The notes under the pieces: model-generated
Told to the model about the DNA's origin: nothing
Database searches by the model: none
The model's input: only the letters and a program-made list of their open reading frames with translations
In this document: positions 36,108 through 46,132 of the stretch, in pieces
Position numbering within the stretch: the stretch's first letter is position 1
Layout of the letters: each line of letters starts with the position of its first letter
Source of the DNA: CAMYOC01 sp963704875
Lineage (GTDB): Bacteria; Pseudomonadota; Gammaproteobacteria; Steroidobacterales; XN24
Assembly: GCA_963704875.1 (NCBI GenBank)
Contig: CAVPIA010000008.1
Span: 1,736,001-1,800,000 of the forward strand
Length of the DNA: 64,000 nt
Direction of reading: 5' to 3'
Translations under genes and position numbers: made by a program

Positions 36108-37415
36108 TCACAGATACCGCATCAAAAGCGTCGCGATCCCGAGGAAAGAAAAGAAACCGGCAACATCGGTAATGGTCGTCAGGATGATCGAAGAGGAAGT
36201 CGCAGGGTCCTGACCGAGCCGGGTCAGCGCGATCGGGATCAGAGCGCCGGCAAAACCGGCCGCGACCATCGCCATGATCATCGACACACAGATGACGACG
36301 ACCAGACCCGCAGACCCGCTCCAGATGAAAACACCGATGCCGCAGGTAATGGCGATGGCGATGCCGTTCATGAATCCGGCGATCACTTCCTTACGCGTGA
36401 CCCGAAACCACTGGCGGGCAGTAATCTCGCGCAGTGCCAGGCCGCGCATGGTCACGGCCAGGGCCTGGGCGCCAGCATTACCGGACTGGCCGGCGACAAC
36501 CGGTAGCAATACGGCCAGGGCTGTGACCTGTGCAATCGTCGCCTCGAACAGCCCGACGACAGAAGCAGCCAGAAACGCGGTCAACAAGTTGATCTGCAGC
36601 CACGGCATCCGCCGTCGCACGGTAAACATCGGGCTCGACAGGGCCTTTTCCTCTTTGCCGGCGCCGACCATCGTCTGCAAGCCGGCGGTCGCATCTTCAC
36701 GCACCGTGCGCGCGATATCATCGTGGGTGACCGCACCCAGAAACACACCATCTTCGTCGATCACCGGCAAATCCAGAATGCGGTGGACCTGGAAGGCCTG
36801 GGTGACTTCCTGAAGCGGAACGTCTGGCTGCACGCAGACGCTGATCGGCAGCTCGAGTTCAGCGAGCACCGTGTCCTTTGCGGCAAGCGCGACATCCTGC
36901 AGCGGCGCCTTGCCGGTCAATTTGTTTGCGTCATCGACCAGAAACAGGGAGCGCGCGGTCAACATGCCTGTCTTGCCAAGACGCTTTAGCAACTGCCCCA
37001 CCGTCTGGTCTCGCCGATATGCCGACACGCCCGGCTTCATCAGATTGCCTGCGCTGTTCGGCGGATAGGCGGCGAGCGCTACAAGTTCCTCGCCGATCTC
37101 CGCATCGACCCGCTGGATAAGCTGTTCACGTTGATCCTCGGGCAAGCACGCGAGAATGCGCGTCGCCGTGCCCGGCTGGAGCTCCTCGATCAACCGGTCG
37201 GCCAGAGCATCGGGCAAGGCAAGCAACAGGCGGGCGGCGATGTCAGGCAGCAGGAAAGTCCAGACCGGGGCGAGAACGGGCGCGGTCTGATGCGCGATTC
37301 CATCCACGATCTCCCGTGTTTCCAGTTCCTCCATCTTGCGCGCAGCCTCTAGCGGGTAGTCGGTGAGGAACCGTCGCGTCAGGATTTTCGCTGCACGGAT
37401 CGGGTCGGCGTTCAC
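36108..37415 (-). CDS. mgtE: Second MgtE-type magnesium transporter
   Basis: 435 residues, start codon GTG overlapping the stop of the previous gene (GTGA). Domains: MgtE_N (about 15-120), CBS pair (about 125-250) and a five-helix membrane domain (about 265-435) with VVAGQSGNAGAQAL, the pore signature. It differs widely from the mgtE at 12090, so the two are not a recent duplication. The gene is the last of a three-gene coupled operon with a soluble MgtE_N-CBS protein and an MscS-like channel, which suggests coordinated ion control at the inner membrane. Confidence 0.92.
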   Translation of the reverse strand: MNADPIRAAKILTRRFLTDYPLEAARKMEELETREIVDGIAHQTAPVLAPVWTFLLPDIAARLLLALPDALADRLIEELQPGTATRILACLPEDQREQLIQRVDAEIGEELVALAAYPPNSAGNLMKPGVSAYRRDQTVGQLLKRLGKTGMLTARSLFLVDDANKLTGKAPLQDVALAAKDTVLAELELPISVCVQPDVPLQEVTQAFQVHRILDLPVIDEDGVFLGAVTHDDIARTVREDATAGLQTMVGAGKEEKALSSPMFTVRRRMPWLQINLLTAFLAASVVGLFEATIAQVTALAVLLPVVAGQSGNAGAQALAVTMRGLALREITARQWFRVTRKEVIAGFMNGIAIAITCGIGVFIWSGSAGLVVVICVSMIMAMVAAGFAGALIPIALTRLGQDPATSSSIILTTITDVAGFFSFLGIATLLMRYL

Positions 37416-38254
37416 AGCCCGTTACTCCTGTTTTGCTGCTGGACATCATCCGGATTCAGCAGGCGCGCGAGACCGCCAATACACGCTGCCAGCGCTTCTG
37501 CAAGGGAACTGCCCAGCCCTCGTTCAATGACGCTATCGGAGGGTTCATCAGACTGCAGCAACGATCGCAAAGCCGTCCTGTTGAGCGCGCCGATGACGAC
37601 CCTTTGGCGGCTGATCACCGGCAGGCTGGAATAGCGGTCCCATGCTTGGAGATCTGCAACGGCCGCGAGACGGGCACGGGCCGATAGCGGGCCTGTTTCG
37701 ACATCCATAATCCGGGTCAGCTGCGTGCTCCCTGAAGAGCGCAGCAACGCAGCGGGATCAGTCAGGCCCAGCAGTCGGTGCGCCTCGTCGACAACGATCA
37801 CACAGTTTGCATCGACCTCCCTGGCGCGCCGGATCTGGTTCCGGGCATCTTTCACGTTGTGATCTTCACGCAGGGCCAGTATCGACGTTGTCATGTGCGC
37901 GCCCACGGTATCTGCCGGGAAGGCCAGTGTCGTGCGGAAGTCGCGCTGGATCGCGGTGGGCATCGCCTCGAGAATCTGCGCCAGCACTTCGTGGTCAAGC
38001 AGACGCAATATCGCGGCCGCATTCTGGTAGTGCAGGCTTTTCAGCGTTGCAGCTACGTTTTCCACGCTCATCTGGGACACGACGCAAGAAGCTGCCCAGG
38101 CGCTCATATGAGCGAGCGCGATGGCTGCATAGCGGGTCGGGATACTGTCCAGCAGAGCCGCAGCGTCATCCGCGTCAATGCTTGTCAGTACGCGGGCGGC
38201 CGCAGCGGGTCGCTTGTCGATAAACGCCAGAGTCAGGGATCCGGACCTAGCCAT
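37412..38254 (-). CDS. Soluble MgtE_N-CBS protein
   Basis: 280 residues with no membrane segment. Residues about 10-125 are helical repeats of the MgtE_N type (AAALLDSIPTRYAAIALAHM and similar Leu/Ala repeats), followed by a CBS-like pair (about 130-245, with DANCVIVVDEAHRLLGL and SSLPVISRQRVVIGAL). It therefore copies the Mg2+-sensing half of MgtE without the pore. It overlaps the downstream mgtE by 4 bp and the upstream channel gene by 8 bp, so all three are made together. Probably a separate regulatory subunit; that role is inferred. Confidence 0.82.
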   Translation of the reverse strand: MARSGSLTLAFIDKRPAAAARVLTSIDADDAAALLDSIPTRYAAIALAHMSAWAASCVVSQMSVENVAATLKSLHYQNAAAILRLLDHEVLAQILEAMPTAIQRDFRTTLAFPADTVGAHMTTSILALREDHNVKDARNQIRRAREVDANCVIVVDEAHRLLGLTDPAALLRSSGSTQLTRIMDVETGPLSARARLAAVADLQAWDRYSSLPVISRQRVVIGALNRTALRSLLQSDEPSDSVIERGLGSSLAEALAACIGGLARLLNPDDVQQQNRSNGL

Positions 38255-39101
38255 CGTCTGTCTGTCTCTCCGTCCCCGGTGTGACGATCAATACATTTTG
38301 GGTTTCGAGCAGCTTGGCCGGCAGCAGAGTTCTGCCTTCCGCTGTATCCAGTGCGATATGCGTCGGTGTGATTTCCAGCAATTCGCCTTCCAGGTCACCG
38401 ATGCGCAAGCGCGCGCCCGGATGCAGATAGTGTCGTGCATTGCGAGCGCCGATCAGATTGCTGACGTGGTCGCGCGCACCCACCGCAAACGGAACCACCA
38501 TCCCGATGACCAGGCCTCCGGTAACGATCGCGAACGCGATCATCAGCATCGCCGCATCGATGCCGGCCTGATCGAGCCCTACGATCAGCGCGATGGCCAG
38601 TGTGGACCACTGCACCAGCTGTCCGAGCCCCGGGAACCCACCGAAGCGATCTCGCCGCGCTGCGGAAGTCACCATTTCACGCAGATAGACACTGAGAAAG
38701 TAGCCCACGACGACGATTGCTCCACCGACAATCAGATTGGGGAGATGCAGCACGATCTGATTGACCCACTGACCGATCGAACCGAGACCGGCCACGCCTG
38801 CAGCCAGAAGCAGAGCGAGCGTCAGCACCAGCCAGAACGCCAGCTCGCCGGCGACGGAGATGGAAGCGGGAGACAGCCGAACACTGGCTGCCGAACCGTG
38901 TCGCAACGTGCGGTCGAGAAAGCGATTTGCCCCCGATGCCAGGTGTTGGGCTACGCGCCGCGCAAGCCGGCCCAGCAGCCAGCCGGCGAGGATGATCAAC
39001 AGCGCAGCAATCAGCGACGGCATGTTGTCGGCGACGCTTTGGACTGCCTTCAGGAGCGCCTGTTTGAATGAGGTGGCGAATGCCCAGGCGTCAGAATCCA
39101 T
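38247..39101 (-). CDS. MscS/CmpX-like mechanosensitive channel family protein
   Basis: 284 residues. About four to five membrane helices: 28-48, 85-108, 118-142, 165-182 and 185-210; the conserved-TM-helix repeat and the glycine/alanine-rich fifth helix are like small MscS-type proteins such as CmpX. A short beta domain (about 225-275, HLHPGARLRIGDLEGELLEI type) follows, as in MscS. GGGAG precedes the ATG. First gene of the coupled operon with the MgtE_N-CBS protein and MgtE. Probably a small-conductance or regulatory channel; gating unknown. Confidence 0.85.
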   Translation of the reverse strand: MDSDAWAFATSFKQALLKAVQSVADNMPSLIAALLIILAGWLLGRLARRVAQHLASGANRFLDRTLRHGSAASVRLSPASISVAGELAFWLVLTLALLLAAGVAGLGSIGQWVNQIVLHLPNLIVGGAIVVVGYFLSVYLREMVTSAARRDRFGGFPGLGQLVQWSTLAIALIVGLDQAGIDAAMLMIAFAIVTGGLVIGMVVPFAVGARDHVSNLIGARNARHYLHPGARLRIGDLEGELLEITPTHIALDTAEGRTLLPAKLLETQNVLIVTPGTERQTDDG

Positions 39102-39527
39102 GATCGCTGCTCTCCCAATCGGCTTCGTTAACGATCATACGCCAGCATTCCGTCCACGGGGAAACCCATGCACGCAGGCAATCGTTGATTGGCGTTCTGG
39201 CGTTCCGTCGGAGTGCAAAGGGAATCGGTGTCCCTGTATCTCTGAAGACCATTGGCGTCTGGCCGGTCTGATCCAATTTCGGTTTCGACCGGTCCGCGTT
39301 GATGGTCATGCTTTGCCCGGCCGTCTTGCTTGCGCCGTCAGGCGCGACACGATATCGTCCACGGCACCTCGAAAGTGCTTCCTGTTCAGCGGCTTGGCAC
39401 CTTAAATCGGGGACCATGAATCTGACCGGTAACGGCATCTCACCTGGCATTTCCGGCCTGCAACTGTGATTTTTGTAACGTGACAAACCCCGTCGCTACC
39501 AGTGTCGCGGCTCGCAGGAGCAAGGCG
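39102..39527. other. Divergent spacer between the channel operon and the hybrid kinase
   Basis: 426 bp between divergent genes, so it holds both promoters. A minus-strand frame (39091-39486, TTG start) overlaps the channel gene and lacks a ribosome site; I do not call it. No hairpin or repeat stands out. Confidence 0.5.
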
Positions 39528-42500
39528 ATGACCCGCAGCCGGCTGATGGCCATCACGCTGATTCCGATTGCGTTGATTCTGTCTGCGATCCTGGCTGTCA
39601 GTCTTGTGACCGGCAAGAAACGGGCGCTGTCGATCGCCGAGCGTGAGATGACCGAGAGGGTGCTGATCCTGGCCGAGCGCTTCGATGGAGAGCTGCGCCG
39701 GGCGGCGCAGGTCGCCGACCTCACCGCCAGCAGGATCGCTACCAGGAGCGATCTCACTGAGCCGGAGATCTACAGCGCGCTGGGCGAGGGCATTCTGGAG
39801 GACCCGCTGATCTTTGGCGCCGGGATGGCGTTTGTTCCGGGCGGCTTTGATCAGCGCGACGCGTTCTGTCCGTATGTCTATCGCACCAGCCTCACCGGAT
39901 CGGATCTGGCGCAGCTCGACATTGCCGATGCCTATGATTATTTCAACGATCCGGATATCGGTTGGTGGCATGATCCGGTGAACGCCGGCCGTCCGGTCTG
40001 GAGCGAGCCCTATTTCGACGAGGGCGCCGGCAACATCATGATGGCCACCTATAGCGTCCCGTTCTACGACGACGGCCGTTTACGTGGCGTGACGACCATC
40101 GATATCCCGCTCGAGCCGCTGGAGGCGTTTCTCGGCACTGATCTGGACACCCTGGTGATCACCGGCGAAGGACGCTTTATCCACCGCGCCGGGGGCGTCC
40201 TCGAGGGCAACCCGACGATCTTCGATCATGCAGCCGATCGAGCCGACGTGCTCGGGATTGCGCGCCGCATGGTCGCCGGCGAGTCCGGCATGGGCGAGCT
40301 CCACACCGCGGGGGAACGACAGCTGGCTTTCTTTGCGCCGCTGCCCTCGGCTGGCTGGAGTTTTGCCGTCTATCTGCCCGAAAAGCAGGCCCTGGCAGAT
40401 GCCCGGCATGCGGCCCGGTGGATGGCGGCCGCGATGTTGCTGGCCCTGGCGCTGATCGCGCTGGCCTTGTGGCGCGTCGCCGGTCTGGTGCTGCGCACCC
40501 AGGCCGAAGCCCGGGCAGGAGAGGCGCGCACCCGGGCATTGATCGAGTCGGCGCCGGACGCGATGGTGATCGTCGACAAGACCGGCACCATCGTGATGGT
40601 CAACGATCAGGCCGAAAAGACCTTTGGCTATCCGGCTGCGGCGATGACCGGCAAATCTGTGGACATGCTCGTGCCCCCGGCCGTCCGGGGACATCATCCC
40701 GGTCTTGTCGACAGTTTCTTCGCCAATCCGGTGCGCCGCGAAATGCTCGGCGGCAACAGCCTGATGGCGGCTCACGCCGACGGCAGACTGTTTCCGATCG
40801 AGGTGGGATTGAGCCCACTGGAGACCGCCGAAGGCATGCTGGTATCCAGCGTAATCCGCGACATCACCGAGCGACGCAAGGCCGAGGACGAGTTAGCGCA
40901 GCAGCGCATCCTGCTGGCGTCGACGATTGAGGCGATCCCGGACATTATCTTCGTCAAGGACAGTGACGGCCGTTATCTCCAGTGCAATCCTGCCTGCGCC
41001 CGCTTCATGGGGCGTGATCCCGCGGACATCATCGGCGCCACCGACGAAGATCTTCTCGGGGCGGAGATTGCGCAGGAATTCAGGCTGCGCGACCAACAGG
41101 TCGTCGATGCCGGCAAGCGCGTTACCAATGAGGAGAGGGTCACCTATCCCGACGGCTCCGAGCGATTGCTCGAGACCACCAAGGTGCCGTTCAAGGACTG
41201 CACCGGTCAGCTGGGTGGCGTGCTAGGCGTGTCGCGAGACATCACTGAAAGGCATCTGGCCGCGGAGAAACTGGCCGAGGCCGAGGAGCGGCACCGGCTG
41301 GTACTCGAGTCCACCGGTGAGGGGATCTTTGGCGTCGACGCGGCCGGCAAGGTGATGTTTATCAATCGCGCCGCGGCGCAGTTGCTTGGTTTTTCCAAGG
41401 ATGAACTGCTCGGCAAAGGTATCCACGACATCATCCACCACAGCCGGATCGATGGCACGCCGTATCCGGTCGAAGAGTGTCCGATGCACGCGGCCTTCGC
41501 CGACGGCGTCAACTCAAAGGTCGATGACGAAGTCTTGTGGCGCAAGGACGGCAGCTACTTCGATGTCGAGTACTCAAGTACGCCGTTACGCAAGGACGGC
41601 AAGCTGGTCGGCGCGGTGATCGTGTTCCGGGATATCACCGAACGCAAGATCGCAGAGATCGAGTTGTTGCAGGCGCGTGATGCCGCCCAGGCGGCAAACC
41701 GGGCCAAGAGCGGCTTCCTGGCCAACATGAGTCACGAATTGCGCACCCCGATGAACGCCATCATCGGCTACAGCGAGATGTTGATCGAAGAAGCCGAAGA
41801 CCTCGAGATGGAAGCATTTATCGCCGACCTGAAGAAGATCCACGGCGCTGGTGGCCATCTTTTGTCACTGATCAACGACATCCTCGATCTATCGAAAATC
41901 GAAGCCGGCAAAATGGAGCTCTACCTCGAGAATTTCCCGGTGGACAAAATGCTGGCGGATATTGCGTCGACAGTTCAGACCCTGGTTGCCAAGAAGCACA
42001 ACCAGCTCGAAGTTGTCGGTGCGGAGGACGCAGGCTCGATGCGCAGCGATCTGACTAAAGTCCGGCAGACGCTGTTCAATCTGATCTCGAACGCCGCGAA
42101 GTTCACGGAAAACGGCACCATAACCCTGTCGGTGGAGCGCGGGACGGACACCGAGACTGGCGACTGGCTGGAGTTCGCGGTAGCCGACACCGGTATCGGC
42201 ATCGCGGAAGACAAGATCGAGGATCTGTTTAAAGAATTCACCCAGGCCGATGCTTCTACAACGCGAGAGTATGGCGGCACGGGTCTTGGCCTGGCTATCA
42301 CGCGGCGGTTCTGCACCATGCTGGGCGGGACCATTGGCTGCACCAGCAAGCCTGGCGAAGGCACGACGTTCACCATGCGTTTGCCAGCGGAGACCGTCGA
42401 TCCCAGACAGGAAGAAGAGGCTGCGGCGGATGCAGCCCGGAGTGAAAGTCAGCCCGCTATCTCGGCGACAACGGCGACAACGGCGACAACGGCTGTCGGG

Positions 42501-43280
42501 ACACCAAAGCTCAGCGGGGTGGCACGCGGGAAGGTCCTGGTCATCGATGACGATGCCACGGTGCGCGAATTGCTCGCTCGCGATCTGACTCGCGACGGTT
42601 ATGAGGTGCTGCTGGCGGAGAATGGCGCTCAGGGCCTGGAGCTGGCGCGCAGCGAACATCCCGCGGCCATTACGCTGGACGTCATGATGCCCGGCATGGA
42701 TGGCTGGTCTGTATTGCGCGCTTTGAAAGCGGATGAGGCCACCGCGGCAATTCCCGTGATCATGATCACAATCGTCGATGACAAGAGTCTGGGCTATACC
42801 CTCGGAGCCGCCGAATACCTGAGCAAACCGGTGGATCGAAAACGCTTGCGCGAGGCAATGAGCCGGCTGCAGACCTCAGTGGACGGTGATGTGCTGGTGG
42901 TGGACGATGAGCCGGATGTGCGGGAACTGACCCGGCGTACGCTGGAGGCGGAAGGTCTTGGCGTGCGTGAAGCAGGCAACGGTCAGGAAGCGCTGGAGGA
43001 AGTAGCGCGCAAGCGGCCCGGTCTGATCATTCTCGATCTGATGATGCCGGTGATGGACGGTTTCGAATTCGTGTTGCGTCTGCGTCAGAACCCGGACACC
43101 GCAGACCTCCCTGTAGTCGTTGTCACCGCCAAGGAGCTGACCGCGGAAGACCGCGAGCGCCTGCACGGTAAGGTCCACCAGGTGATGCAAAAAGGTGGCT
43201 TCCGCAGGGAAGACCTGGTTAACGAAGTCCGCCGCACCGTAGATCGCGCGGTCAAGCGCGACGAAGCCGGCAGCGCCTAG
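39528..43280 (+). CDS. Hybrid sensor histidine kinase with three PAS and two receiver domains
   Basis: 1250 residues from the ATG at 39528; AGGAG lies 7 bp upstream, better than the GTG at 39480. Order: membrane helix (7-27), periplasmic Cache-like sensor (about 30-295), helix (297-320), PAS 1 (about 337-450), PAS 2 (about 458-575), PAS 3 (about 586-705), HisKA with His736 in MSHELRTPMN, HATPase (about 840-960, with G1/G2 boxes DTGIGI and GGTGLGL), an Ala/Thr linker with a tandem 9-bp repeat at about 42467-42493, receiver 1 (about 1003, Asp1051) and receiver 2 (about 1122, Asp1170). No Hpt domain or output regulator is encoded beside it, so it must signal to a partner elsewhere. Confidence 0.94.
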   Translation: MTRSRLMAITLIPIALILSAILAVSLVTGKKRALSIAEREMTERVLILAERFDGELRRAAQVADLTASRIATRSDLTEPEIYSALGEGILEDPLIFGAGMAFVPGGFDQRDAFCPYVYRTSLTGSDLAQLDIADAYDYFNDPDIGWWHDPVNAGRPVWSEPYFDEGAGNIMMATYSVPFYDDGRLRGVTTIDIPLEPLEAFLGTDLDTLVITGEGRFIHRAGGVLEGNPTIFDHAADRADVLGIARRMVAGESGMGELHTAGERQLAFFAPLPSAGWSFAVYLPEKQALADARHAARWMAAAMLLALALIALALWRVAGLVLRTQAEARAGEARTRALIESAPDAMVIVDKTGTIVMVNDQAEKTFGYPAAAMTGKSVDMLVPPAVRGHHPGLVDSFFANPVRREMLGGNSLMAAHADGRLFPIEVGLSPLETAEGMLVSSVIRDITERRKAEDELAQQRILLASTIEAIPDIIFVKDSDGRYLQCNPACARFMGRDPADIIGATDEDLLGAEIAQEFRLRDQQVVDAGKRVTNEERVTYPDGSERLLETTKVPFKDCTGQLGGVLGVSRDITERHLAAEKLAEAEERHRLVLESTGEGIFGVDAAGKVMFINRAAAQLLGFSKDELLGKGIHDIIHHSRIDGTPYPVEECPMHAAFADGVNSKVDDEVLWRKDGSYFDVEYSSTPLRKDGKLVGAVIVFRDITERKIAEIELLQARDAAQAANRAKSGFLANMSHELRTPMNAIIGYSEMLIEEAEDLEMEAFIADLKKIHGAGGHLLSLINDILDLSKIEAGKMELYLENFPVDKMLADIASTVQTLVAKKHNQLEVVGAEDAGSMRSDLTKVRQTLFNLISNAAKFTENGTITLSVERGTDTETGDWLEFAVADTGIGIAEDKIEDLFKEFTQADASTTREYGGTGLGLAITRRFCTMLGGTIGCTSKPGEGTTFTMRLPAETVDPRQEEEAAADAARSESQPAISATTATTATTAVGTPKLSGVARGKVLVIDDDATVRELLARDLTRDGYEVLLAENGAQGLELARSEHPAAITLDVMMPGMDGWSVLRALKADEATAAIPVIMITIVDDKSLGYTLGAAEYLSKPVDRKRLREAMSRLQTSVDGDVLVVDDEPDVRELTRRTLEAEGLGVREAGNGQEALEEVARKRPGLIILDLMMPVMDGFEFVLRLRQNPDTADLPVVVVTAKELTAEDRERLHGKVHQVMQKGGFRREDLVNEVRRTVDRAVKRDEAGSA

Positions 43281-43360
43281 CCAGAGTCCGGAGCGGACGC
43301 AGCGCCGAGCCCGGCTGCTTCAACAGGCAGAGGTTCGCTATCTGCCGGCCAGTGGTGCGT

Positions 43361-45073
43361 TCAGACTGGCGCCGCCCGTTTGAGTCTGTCCATCAATTCA
43401 CGGAATCGCGGCAGCTCGTGCACAGACTCGAGATCCGAATCGTTCTCCGCCCACTCGGCAATCGTCATGCCGCGCAGGCTGGCGTGCTCGAGACAGTCCA
43501 GCGCCAGTTCGGGCTCGCCGACGAGCGCGTAACCGCAGGCCACGTTGTACAGGGTGTCCGGATTGTCGCCGTCGATTTCCAGCGAGCGTTTGGCGAACTG
43601 CATGGCTTCGTCTTTCCGGCCGAGTGAGGCCAGACCACCGAGGCCGAGATTAAGCGCCCGCGTATCGTCTGGATTGAGTTCCAGATGCCGCAGGGCACGC
43701 TCGACGCTACGTCGCGCTGCAGCAAGCGCTTCCTTCTCCCGCCCCAGGCTTTGATAGACCTGCCGCAGCAGCGTAGGCGCCTGAAAATCATCGGGGTTTA
43801 TGCGTTCTGCCTGCCGGAACAATTCTTCTGCGCGTTCCAGTTCGCCGCGCTGGAAGCAGACCCGCGCATAGAAGTAGTACGCTTCAAACACGTTCGGATC
43901 GAGGCGCAAAGCGGTCTCGAATTCCGCGATGGCGGCCGCATGCCGACGATGGACAAAATGACTTAAACCACGGGACACGTGGGACTCAGCCAGCCCGGGC
44001 AGCAGTTCAAGAGCCTTGCAGCTCGCTTGCTCTGCCGCCGCAAGGTTCTCTTCAGTCGCGCTCCAGTACATGCAGATCATCGCGTAGCAATTCGCCAGCA
44101 CCGCCCATGCGCGGGCATATTCCGGATCGATTTCCACCGATTTCTTCAGCATTTCTACCGCGAATGCTACGTTTCTTGTTCCCCAGCGACGGAAATAGTG
44201 CTGGCCTTTCAGATAGTACTCATAGGCCTGGACGTTCTGGCTGGAGCAGCACTCCTGGCTCGGCCGGGTGCCAAGCGTGACCTCCAGCGCGTTGGCAACG
44301 TTTGCAGCGATCTCGGCCTGGATCTCAAAAATATCTTCCAGCTCCCGGTCATAACTGTTCGACCAGAGATGGTAGCCATTGTCGGTATCGATGAGCTGTG
44401 TGGTGATGCGCAGCTTATTGCCGACCTTGCGCACGCTGCCCTCCAGTACCGTGGCGACCCTTAATTCACGGCCGATGCTGCTGGCGTCAGCCGGCAAACC
44501 CTTGAAGCGAAACGATGAGGTGCGTGAGGCGACCCGGAGATTGCTGATTCGGGCCAGGCGATTCAGGATTTCCTCCGCGAAGCCATCGCAAAGATAAGCC
44601 TGATCCTGTTCAGGACTCATATCCGCGAAGGAAAGTACCGCGATGGAGGGCGCGGCAGCCTCACCCGCGATGACGCTATCGTCCGGTGCTTCGGCGGGCC
44701 GGCCGTTCAAGCCCGCATTCGAGTCTTTCAGGAAGCCGCTACGGGTCAGGTCAAAAAACCAGGACACGATCAGGGCAACAGGAAAGCCTGCCGCGACCAA
44801 CACGATAAGCAAGGTCATGCCCCAGCCGGGGACGCCAAGTGGCTCGAAGGTCACTTCGCCGACCTGCAAAAACACCCACCCCACCACCGCATAACCAGTC
44901 GCGGCCTGCAGTACCTTGCGCCGCTTCAGTTCTTCAAAAAAGCGAGCAAATTTTGACTTCGGATTGGCCAATGGCGCCAGCCTCTGTTGGGATTTCTTGC
45001 TTGAACGTACCCGGGCAGCATACCCAACGTAACGCCGGAAGCCGGCAAATGCTATCCCCGGAAGACGCGGCAT
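43361..45073 (-). CDS. TolB-like/TPR membrane protein
   Basis: Up to 570 residues. The ATG at 45073 has poor ribosome site; a TTG at 44971 (AGAGG about 9 bp upstream) gives 536 residues and starts close to the family N-terminus F-x-x-F-x-ELKRRKV, so the shorter form is likelier. One cytoplasmic segment, a membrane helix pair (about residues 55-105 of the long form), a periplasmic TolB-like domain (about 145-275, SIAVLSFADMSPEQDQ onward) and a series of TPR repeats (about 285-560). This is a common proteobacterial family, often listed as adenylate-cyclase-like; no cyclase domain is present here. Function unknown. Confidence 0.88.
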   Translation of the reverse strand: MPRLPGIAFAGFRRYVGYAARVRSSKKSQQRLAPLANPKSKFARFFEELKRRKVLQAATGYAVVGWVFLQVGEVTFEPLGVPGWGMTLLIVLVAAGFPVALIVSWFFDLTRSGFLKDSNAGLNGRPAEAPDDSVIAGEAAAPSIAVLSFADMSPEQDQAYLCDGFAEEILNRLARISNLRVASRTSSFRFKGLPADASSIGRELRVATVLEGSVRKVGNKLRITTQLIDTDNGYHLWSNSYDRELEDIFEIQAEIAANVANALEVTLGTRPSQECCSSQNVQAYEYYLKGQHYFRRWGTRNVAFAVEMLKKSVEIDPEYARAWAVLANCYAMICMYWSATEENLAAAEQASCKALELLPGLAESHVSRGLSHFVHRRHAAAIAEFETALRLDPNVFEAYYFYARVCFQRGELERAEELFRQAERINPDDFQAPTLLRQVYQSLGREKEALAAARRSVERALRHLELNPDDTRALNLGLGGLASLGRKDEAMQFAKRSLEIDGDNPDTLYNVACGYALVGEPELALDCLEHASLRGMTIAEWAENDSDLESVHELPRFRELMDRLKRAAPV

Positions 45074-45270
45074 CTGCTGCGATCAGCAAGGGCCTGTCGT
45101 CGATCAAGGCCCATGTCAGGCAGCGTGGTATCGACACCTGTTTCGTTTTCACCGCAGATCATCGAAAAACAGATCGGTGCTAGGGTATTGACCTGAATTT
45201 CATGCTCTTTCGGTCAAACGGTCCGACTTCAGATGGCTTGCCTGAGTGTCGAACGGACATCACGCATCAG

Positions 45271-46038
45271 ATGAAAAACAGCCCGCACATGAAACTATGC
45301 AAAAACTGCGAGACGCGACTGGAGGGTCCATTCTGCCTGCAATGCGGGCAGCGGGATGTCGATCTTGATCGGCCGTTGCCGGACTTGCTGGCTGAGGTGG
45401 CGCAAGAGACGCTTGATGCCGACGGGCGTTTGATCAGTACCCTGAAGGCATTGTTTCGCAGACCCGGATTTCTGACCGCAGAGTTCCTCGCCGGCCGTCG
45501 CCAGAGTTTCACGCCGCCATTCCGGCTGTATCTGGCCTTCAGCCTGCTGTTCTTTCTGGTGGCGGCCTGGGCCGTCAGCCACGGCATGATGCTGAGCGAA
45601 GGCCAGACGCTGGCGGCGGATGCTCCGGGACAAGCGAGCTTTGTGTCCGACGAACTGCCTCGACTGATGTTTCTTCTGCTGCCCGTCTTTGCGCTGCTGC
45701 TAAAGGCTGCATTCTGGCGGCGGCAATATTTCGACCACCTGATCCATTCGCTGCACATTCACAGCGCTGCATTTGTCATCCTGGCCGTCATGCTGCCGAT
45801 GGAAGATGCGGCGAATCAGTGGTGGTGGGCACTGGTCCTGCAACTGGCAATGACGGCTTATCTCCTGATTTATCTCGCGGCGTCCGTCCGCCGCGTCTAT
45901 CGTGCAAATTGGTGGATCACCTGGGGCAAATCCCTCGCTATTTTGTTTGTCTACATCAACGTGGTCGCAGGTGCCTCCGAACTTGCCAGCTACCTGACGA
46001 TGCCAGCTGCCGATGTGTTGCCCTTTCTCACCGACTAG
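45271..46038 (+). CDS. DUF3667 zinc-ribbon membrane protein
   Basis: About 255 residues from the ATG at 45271; ATGs at 45202 and 45289 are alternatives and none has a strong ribosome site. A zinc ribbon (CKNCETRLEGPFCLQCGQ) opens the protein, then a conserved basic stretch (TLKALFRRPGFLTAEFLAGR) and four membrane helices. DUF3667 proteins are inner-membrane proteins of unknown role. The gene is followed by a strong terminator on the opposite strand. Confidence 0.82.
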   Translation: MKNSPHMKLCKNCETRLEGPFCLQCGQRDVDLDRPLPDLLAEVAQETLDADGRLISTLKALFRRPGFLTAEFLAGRRQSFTPPFRLYLAFSLLFFLVAAWAVSHGMMLSEGQTLAADAPGQASFVSDELPRLMFLLLPVFALLLKAAFWRRQYFDHLIHSLHIHSAAFVILAVMLPMEDAANQWWWALVLQLAMTAYLLIYLAASVRRVYRANWWITWGKSLAILFVYINVVAGASELASYLTMPAADVLPFLTD

Positions 46039-46078
46039 CGTCTGTTAACACACATCGAACGGCGTCGATGGCGCTCAG

Positions 46079-46113
46079 AAAAAACCCGCAACGCCACACC
46101 GGCGTTGCGGGTT
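46079..46113 (-). terminator. Intrinsic terminator of the GDSL lipase gene
   Basis: A perfect 13-bp inverted repeat (46083-46095 with 46101-46113, 5-base loop) next to a run of A on the plus strand (about 46079-46084), so on the minus strand the stem is followed by a U-run. It lies just past the GDSL stop (46133). Confidence 0.9.
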
Positions 46114-46132
46114 CCGGGACGTTGCCGGAAAG

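Noticed and set aside
39091..39486. Minus-strand frame of 131 codons upstream of and overlapping the channel gene
   Set aside because: TTG start without ribosome site, composition unlike a folded protein, and position in a divergent promoter region.
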